A stretch of 64,000 nucleotides of DNA, from NCBI GenBank assembly GCA_033344875.1, contig JAWPMO010000001.1:3001595-3065594 (forward strand). Direction: 5' to 3'. A model generated the notes under the pieces. It was not told the DNA's origin. It ran no database searches and worked only from the letters and a program-made list of their open reading frames with translations. Numbering within the stretch: the first letter of the stretch is position 1; each line of letters starts with the position of its first letter. The stretch is from Ilumatobacteraceae bacterium (GTDB lineage: Bacteria > Actinomycetota > Acidimicrobiia > Acidimicrobiales > Ilumatobacteraceae). Of the stretch, positions 59,775-64,000 are shown in pieces. The position numbers and the translations under genes were made by a program.

Positions 59775-60674
59775 ATGACCGAACGCATGCCCGCCCTCTC
59801 GATCGCCGCCGTGCCCGGCCGGCGCGCCCAGATCCTCGAACTCGCCGCCGACATCGAACGGCGCGGATTCTCCGGCATCTACTGTCCCAGCTTCGGCGAT
59901 GCGATGGGTCTGTGTCTCTCGATCGCGCACGTGACGAACACGATCGAGTTCGGCACGTCGATCCAGCCGATCTACCTGCAGCACCCGGCCGCGCTCGCCA
60001 CCTCGGCGAGCTACCTCCACGAGATCGCCGAGGGCCGCTTCCGGCTCGGCGTCGGGGTGACCCACGGACCGGTGGTCAAACGGCTCGGCGTCGAGACCGG
60101 CAAGCCGCTCACCGACATGCGCGAGTACGTCGGCACGATGCAGGTCGCCGCCGAGCAGATGGGCGGGTTGCCTCCCGTCGTGCTCGCCACCCTGCGCGAC
60201 AAGATGGTCGGGCTCGCCGCGGAGATCGCCGACGGTGCGGTCTGGGCCAACGGGTCGCGGAGCCGGATGGAGCACTCCCTCGGGTTGATCCCCGATGGCC
60301 GCGACCTCTGGATCGGCAACATGATCCCCACCGTCATCGACGACGACATCGAGGCCGCGCGGGCTCGCAACCGCAAGACCCTCCGGGGCTACGTCGGACT
60401 CCCGAACTACCGCAACTACTGGATCGAGGCCGGCTACGAGGAGGAGATGACCGCGGTGACAGCCGGTCTCGAAGCCCGTGACCACGATGCGGTCCTCGCC
60501 GCGATGAGCGACCGTTGGCTCGACGACTGCACGCTGTCCGGTTCGGTTTCGCAGGTGCGCGAAGGTGTGGAGGCGTGGTTCGACGCCGGGGTCACCGCGC
60601 CGGTCGTGGTTCCCTCGTCGACCTCGGGCGGCCAGGCCAAGGCGTTCGCCGAAGTCTTCGACGCATTCGCCTGA
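59775..60674 (+). CDS. luciferase-like (F420-type) oxidoreductase
   Basis: 299 residues, TIM-barrel LLM protein. SIAAVPGRRAQILELAADIERRGFSGIYCPSFGDAMG, IEFGTSIQPIYLQHPAALATSASYLHEIAEGRFRLGVGVTHG and ADGAVWANG are typical of F420-dependent members. It lies 19 bp before the acyl-CoA synthetase gene, so it probably works on the same acid or CoA ester. The reaction cannot be predicted. Confidence 0.85.
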   Translation: MTERMPALSIAAVPGRRAQILELAADIERRGFSGIYCPSFGDAMGLCLSIAHVTNTIEFGTSIQPIYLQHPAALATSASYLHEIAEGRFRLGVGVTHGPVVKRLGVETGKPLTDMREYVGTMQVAAEQMGGLPPVVLATLRDKMVGLAAEIADGAVWANGSRSRMEHSLGLIPDGRDLWIGNMIPTVIDDDIEAARARNRKTLRGYVGLPNYRNYWIEAGYEEEMTAVTAGLEARDHDAVLAAMSDRWLDDCTLSGSVSQVREGVEAWFDAGVTAPVVVPSSTSGGQAKAFAEVFDAFA

Positions 60675-60693
60675 CCCGGCGGACCGACCGACG

Positions 60694-62337
60694 ATGAGCT
60701 TCAACCTGGCAACCGCGTGGGAGACCACCGCCGATCACCGTGGCGAGGCACTCGCACTGCACTGCGGCGGTGTGTCGCGCACGTGGACCGAGTTCGAGAC
60801 ACGAGCCGCACGGCTCGCGGGAGCCTTCGCCCGCGTCGGGGTCGGCCCGGGCGACAACGTCGCGCTTGCGCTCTACAACGGCAACGAGTACCTCGAAGCC
60901 GAGTTCGCTGCCTTCAAGGTCCGCGCCGCCCCGTGCAACGTGAACTACCGATACGTCGAGGCCGAACTCGAGTACCTGGTCGACAACAGCGACGCCAAGG
61001 CGGTCGTGTTCGACGTCGCGCTGGCCGACCGTTTCGCCAACGTCCGCGACCGGTTGCCCGACGTGCAGTTGTGGGTCCAGGTCGGCGGCGATCCGGCCGA
61101 GGTCGCCCCGTGGGCGGTCGTGTACGACGACCTGATCGCGTCGTCGGAACCGGCAGCGCGGGTGGACCGTTCCGCCGACGACCTCTGGATCCTCTACACC
61201 GGCGGGACCACCGGACATCCAAAGGGCGTCATGTGGCCACACCGCAGCGTGGTGGCGGTCAGTGCCCGGGTGTTCGCCGCTGCGGGCGCACCGGTGCCCG
61301 AGTCGCTCGCCGACCTGCCCGGCATCATCGACGCCATCGACGCGAACGGCTCGTCGCCCCGCCAGTTCGCTGCATCACCCCTGATGCACGGCACCGCCGG
61401 GATCGGTGCGTTGATGACGCTGCTCGCCGGGGGCTCGGTGGTCACGACACCGAACCGACGTCTCGACGTCGGCGACCTCTGGCGCACGGTCGAGTCACAG
61501 CACTGCACCGCCGTGACGATCGTCGGCGACGTGTTCTGCGCGCCGATGGTCGACGAACTCGACCGCCGCCGCGCCGCCGGCGACCAGGTCGACCTCACGT
61601 CGGTCCGGTCGGTGACGTCATCGGGCGTCATGTGGAGCCAGCCGGTGAAAGACCGACTCCTCGCCCATGCGAAGGCGCAGGGATCCCCGCTGAGCTGCTA
61701 CGACTCGCTCGGGTCGAGCGAGGGGGTCGGTTTCGCTGCCAAGCAGTCGGACGCCGGTGGCACCGACACGGAGACGGCGACGTTCACGCTCGGCCCGAAC
61801 GCCGCCGTGTTCACCACCGATGGTCGCCGGGTCGAGCCGGGATCCGGCGAGCAGGGTCTGCTCGCCGTCGGCGGTCCGATCCCGCTCGGCTACTACGGCG
61901 ACCCGGCCAAGTCGGCCGAGACGTTCCGTGAGATCGACGGGCGGCGTTGGTCGATCCCCGGTGACTGGGCAACGGTGGCGGCCGACGGCACGGTCACGCT
62001 GCTCGGACGCGGTTCGGTCTCGATCAACACCGGCGGTGAGAAGGTGTACCCCGAGGAGATCGAGGAAGCCCTGAAGCTGCTCGACGCCGTGGCCGACGCG
62101 AACGTGGTGGGCGTGCCCGACCCGAAGTGGGGCTCGGCCGTCACTGCGGTCGTCGAGCTCGCCGCCGGTGTCGACGTGTCCGACACCGACCTGGTCGACG
62201 CCTTGCGGGGTCGTCTGTCGGCGTACAAGCTGCCCAAGCACGTGGTCCGAGTCGACACGCTCTACCGGAGCCCGAACGGCAAGGCCGACTACAAGTGGGC
62301 GGTTCGCACCGCCCGCGAGTCGCTCGGCATCGAGTAG
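60694..62337 (+). CDS. acyl-CoA synthetase (AMP-forming)
   Basis: 547 residues, ANL superfamily. The P-loop YTGGTTGHPKG is at 168-178, with YDSLGSSEGVGF, GDWATV and the C-terminal lysine in SPNGKADYKW. It adenylates a carboxylic acid and forms its CoA ester. The fatty-acid/aromatic-acid subgroup cannot be separated. With the adjacent LLM enzyme, CoA-transferase and acyl-CoA dehydrogenase it outlines a CoA-dependent degradation pathway. Confidence 0.92.
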   Translation: MSFNLATAWETTADHRGEALALHCGGVSRTWTEFETRAARLAGAFARVGVGPGDNVALALYNGNEYLEAEFAAFKVRAAPCNVNYRYVEAELEYLVDNSDAKAVVFDVALADRFANVRDRLPDVQLWVQVGGDPAEVAPWAVVYDDLIASSEPAARVDRSADDLWILYTGGTTGHPKGVMWPHRSVVAVSARVFAAAGAPVPESLADLPGIIDAIDANGSSPRQFAASPLMHGTAGIGALMTLLAGGSVVTTPNRRLDVGDLWRTVESQHCTAVTIVGDVFCAPMVDELDRRRAAGDQVDLTSVRSVTSSGVMWSQPVKDRLLAHAKAQGSPLSCYDSLGSSEGVGFAAKQSDAGGTDTETATFTLGPNAAVFTTDGRRVEPGSGEQGLLAVGGPIPLGYYGDPAKSAETFREIDGRRWSIPGDWATVAADGTVTLLGRGSVSINTGGEKVYPEEIEEALKLLDAVADANVVGVPDPKWGSAVTAVVELAAGVDVSDTDLVDALRGRLSAYKLPKHVVRVDTLYRSPNGKADYKWAVRTARESLGIE

Positions 62338-62391
62338 CACCCGACCGGGCCGGTGGGTTCCGGGCCGACGGACGTGCGGTACGGTCCGGCG

Positions 62392-63165
62392 ATGCCTCCC
62401 CACGCACTCTCCCTCGCCACACGGACGGAGCTGAGCGAGCAACCACCGGATCTGGTGGTCATCCCGGTCGGTGCGCTCGAACAGCACGGCCCGCACCTGC
62501 CCGTCGGGACCGACACGTTCCAGGTCGAGTCCATCGCACACCTCGCGGCCGAGCGCGCCGACGGGCATCGCGTCGTGGTGGCACCGCCGGTCGCGTTCGG
62601 ATGCTCCGATCATCACCTTCCGTTCGGTGGGACCCTGTCGCTCTCCACGTCGACCTTGCTCGCCGTGCTGCGCGACCTGATCCGCACCGCGAGCGCCTCG
62701 GGGTTCGAGCGGGTGTTCATCCTCAACGGCCATGGCGGCAACCAGGAGGTGGTCGTGCTCGCGGCCCGCGACGGCGCGCAGGAGTTCGGCATCGCCGTCG
62801 GTGCCGGCTCGTGGTGGGAGATCGCCAGGGCGGCGCTCGTCGACGCCGGCGCGGCCGATGGTGCCCTGATGCCCGGCCACGCCGGTGGCTTCGAGACCGC
62901 GATGATGACGAACATCCTCGACCGGTCGTTCGACCGATTGCCGCCGCCGTCGGTGGCGTTCGGCGCGACCGACCCGCGCAGCCCGGCCGCCGCGTACCGC
63001 ACCGAGCGCCCGACCGGATGGAGTGACACCGACGGCTACACCGACGATCCGGCGGTGTTCGACGGCGCCGACGGTGCACGCTTCCTCGACATCGCGGCAA
63101 CGGTGGTCGGCGAGTCGTTGGTGCGCTTCGTACGCGACACCCCGACCGCCACGACCGACGACTGA
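62392..63165 (+). CDS. creatininase-family amidohydrolase
   Basis: 257 residues. Metal ligands are in PVGALEQHGPHLPVGTDTFQ (E30, H32, D41), ILNGHGGN and GFETAMM. The family includes creatinine amidohydrolase and MftE, which trims the mycofactocin peptide. No mycofactocin genes are near, so a creatininase or other amide hydrolase is more likely. ATG 62392 gives the usual N-terminus. It lies 54 bp after the synthetase gene. Confidence 0.88.
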   Translation: MPPHALSLATRTELSEQPPDLVVIPVGALEQHGPHLPVGTDTFQVESIAHLAAERADGHRVVVAPPVAFGCSDHHLPFGGTLSLSTSTLLAVLRDLIRTASASGFERVFILNGHGGNQEVVVLAARDGAQEFGIAVGAGSWWEIARAALVDAGAADGALMPGHAGGFETAMMTNILDRSFDRLPPPSVAFGATDPRSPAAAYRTERPTGWSDTDGYTDDPAVFDGADGARFLDIAATVVGESLVRFVRDTPTATTDD

Positions 63166-63250
63166 CGCGTCGCGGGCACCATCGCTCCCGGGCCCGGGCG
63201 GCCTGTCTGCCGCCGATCCGAACGGCCCGCCGGTTCGGTAGGTTCCGGAC

Positions 63251-64000
63251 ATGGCCCCTTCGTCGACCGTGAACGCCGACACAGCGCTCGAGACCCGCCG
63301 ATCGTTCATCGGCGCTGAGTACGTCCCGTCCACGAGCGGCGAGACTTTCGAGACCCGGCATCCGGGGACCAACCGTGTCATCTGCGACGTCGAACAGGCC
63401 GGCGAGCGCGAGGTCGAACTCGCCGTCGAGTCGGCCGCGGCCGGGTTCGCCGTGTGGTCGGCGATGCCGGCGATCGAACGCAGCCGGATCCTGCGCCGCG
63501 CCGTCGACATCATCCGCGACCGCAACGACGAACTCGCGGCACTCGACACGCTCGACGCCGGCCGCCCGATCGGCGAGACCTCCACCGAGGACGTGCCGAC
63601 CGGTGCCGACGTCATCGAGTTCTACGCCGGCCTGGTCCCGGCGATCCACGGCGAAACGGTCGACTTCCCCGGCGGCTTCGCCCGGATGCGGCGTGAGCCG
63701 CTCGGCGTGTGCGTCGGCATCGGCGCATGGAACTACCCGATCCAGATCGCGATGTGGAAGTCGGGGCTGGCGTTGGCATGCGGCAACGCGATGATCTTCA
63801 AGCCGGCCGAGGTCACCCCGATCTCGGCTGGGTTCCTGGCCGAGATCTACCTCGAGGCCGGCCTGCCGCCCGGTGTGTTCAACGTCGTCCAGGGAGATGC
63901 GCGCGTCGGCCAGATGCTCGTCCGCCACCCCGGCGTCGCCAAGGTCTCGCTCACCGGCGAGGCGGGCACCGGCAAGATCGTGATGTCCGACGCGGCCGGG
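63251..64000 (+). CDS. betB: betaine-aldehyde-dehydrogenase-like protein, N-terminal part
   Basis: The first 250 residues only; the gene runs past the window end. [26 protein letters not shown] starts the fold, and [34 protein letters not shown] is the NAD-binding region of the BetB/AldA group. The catalytic Cys is outside the window. It would oxidise betaine aldehyde or an aminoaldehyde to the acid. It probably belongs with the amine-catabolic theme, but other substrates are possible. Confidence 0.82.
   Translation, partial: MAPSSTVNADTALETRRSFIGAEYVPSTSGETFETRHPGTNRVICDVEQAGEREVELAVESAAAGFAVWSAMPAIERSRILRRAVDIIRDRNDELAALDTLDAGRPIGETSTEDVPTGADVIEFYAGLVPAIHGETVDFPGGFARMRREPLGVCVGIGAWNYPIQIAMWKSGLALACGNAMIFKPAEVTPISAGFLAEIYLEAGLPPGVFNVVQGDARVGQMLVRHPGVAKVSLTGEAGTGKIVMSDAAG

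Noticed and set aside
62392-63165. Mycofactocin peptidase MftE
   Set aside because: None of mftA, mftB, mftC, mftD or mftF is nearby, so only the broader creatininase family is claimed.
61618-63928. Long minus-strand frames under the acyl-CoA synthetase, creatininase and aldehyde dehydrogenase genes
   Set aside because: Low-complexity Arg/Asp/Val translation typical of third-position GC shadow; the plus-strand genes have full family motifs.

Overview
The window is high-GC, densely coded actinobacterial chromosome. Three things point to the class Acidimicrobiia (Ilumatobacter-like): luciferase-like enzymes of the F420 type, TANNNT promoters placed so that mRNAs would be leaderless, and a fhaA-fhaB-pstP-rodA-pbpA-pknB-trpG-crgA block next to a tRNA-Leu. 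That taxon is an inference from gene content. No stretch over 300 bp lacks a gene. The longest gaps (11179-11404, 45161-45378, 47205-47416) are described as features.

1-11.2 kb: amine uptake and catabolism. The end of a polyamine-type binding protein and two PotB/PotC permeases are followed on the minus strand by a GcvT-like folate methyltransferase, a PYROXD2/CrtI-like FAD oxidoreductase and a flavin amine oxidase. These three formed one operon until an IS481-family element (4234-5322) inserted at an ACTAGC site formed by the oxidoreductase stop codon. Imperfect inverted repeats and a 6-bp target duplication are visible, and the transposase is frameshifted. Two TetR regulators and a ThDP-dependent enzyme follow.

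11.4-24.3 kb: a DUF808 membrane protein, tRNA-Leu(CAG), a large membrane/SGNH-hydrolase fusion, then the cell-division and peptidoglycan signalling cluster (two FHA proteins, PP2C phosphatase, SEDS glycosyltransferase, class-B PBP, PASTA kinase), trpG and crgA. DnaA-box-like sequences lie just after crgA. The order matches the origin-proximal block of mycobacteria, but pknA is absent.

24.4-40.3 kb: mixed metabolism and envelope. There is a thiolase, a TetR/MMPL pair with two matching operators, a class-III aminotransferase with a MarR regulator, a ferredoxin-reductase-like enzyme, a thioesterase/VOC pair, AlkB, TrmH, an AhpD-like enzyme and a cupredoxin lipoprotein. An LprG-like protein overlaps an MFS exporter (a P55-type pair), and the exporter carries an unusual extracytoplasmic C-terminal extension. 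An Lrp regulator closes the region.

40.4-50.5 kb: an apparent pyrimidine/hydantoin degradation region. It holds an F420-type LLM enzyme in one operon with a NitT/TauT-type ABC importer, methylmalonate/malonate-semialdehyde dehydrogenase, dihydropyrimidinase and beta-ureidopropionase. The LLM operon and the ureidopropionase operon start with near-identical leaderless promoter regions. Divergent from the LLM operon is a guanidinium exporter (Gdx/SugE) under a guanidine-III riboswitch.

50.6-64 kb: a patatin-like protein, DoxX, an SRPBCC protein, an SGNH hydrolase, YaaA, a Vms1/eRF1-like protein and a DUF1269 protein. A MerR-controlled acyl-CoA catabolic cluster follows (CoA-transferase, acyl-CoA dehydrogenase, LLM enzyme, acyl-CoA synthetase). 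Last come a creatininase-family amidohydrolase and a betaine-aldehyde-dehydrogenase-like gene cut by the window end.
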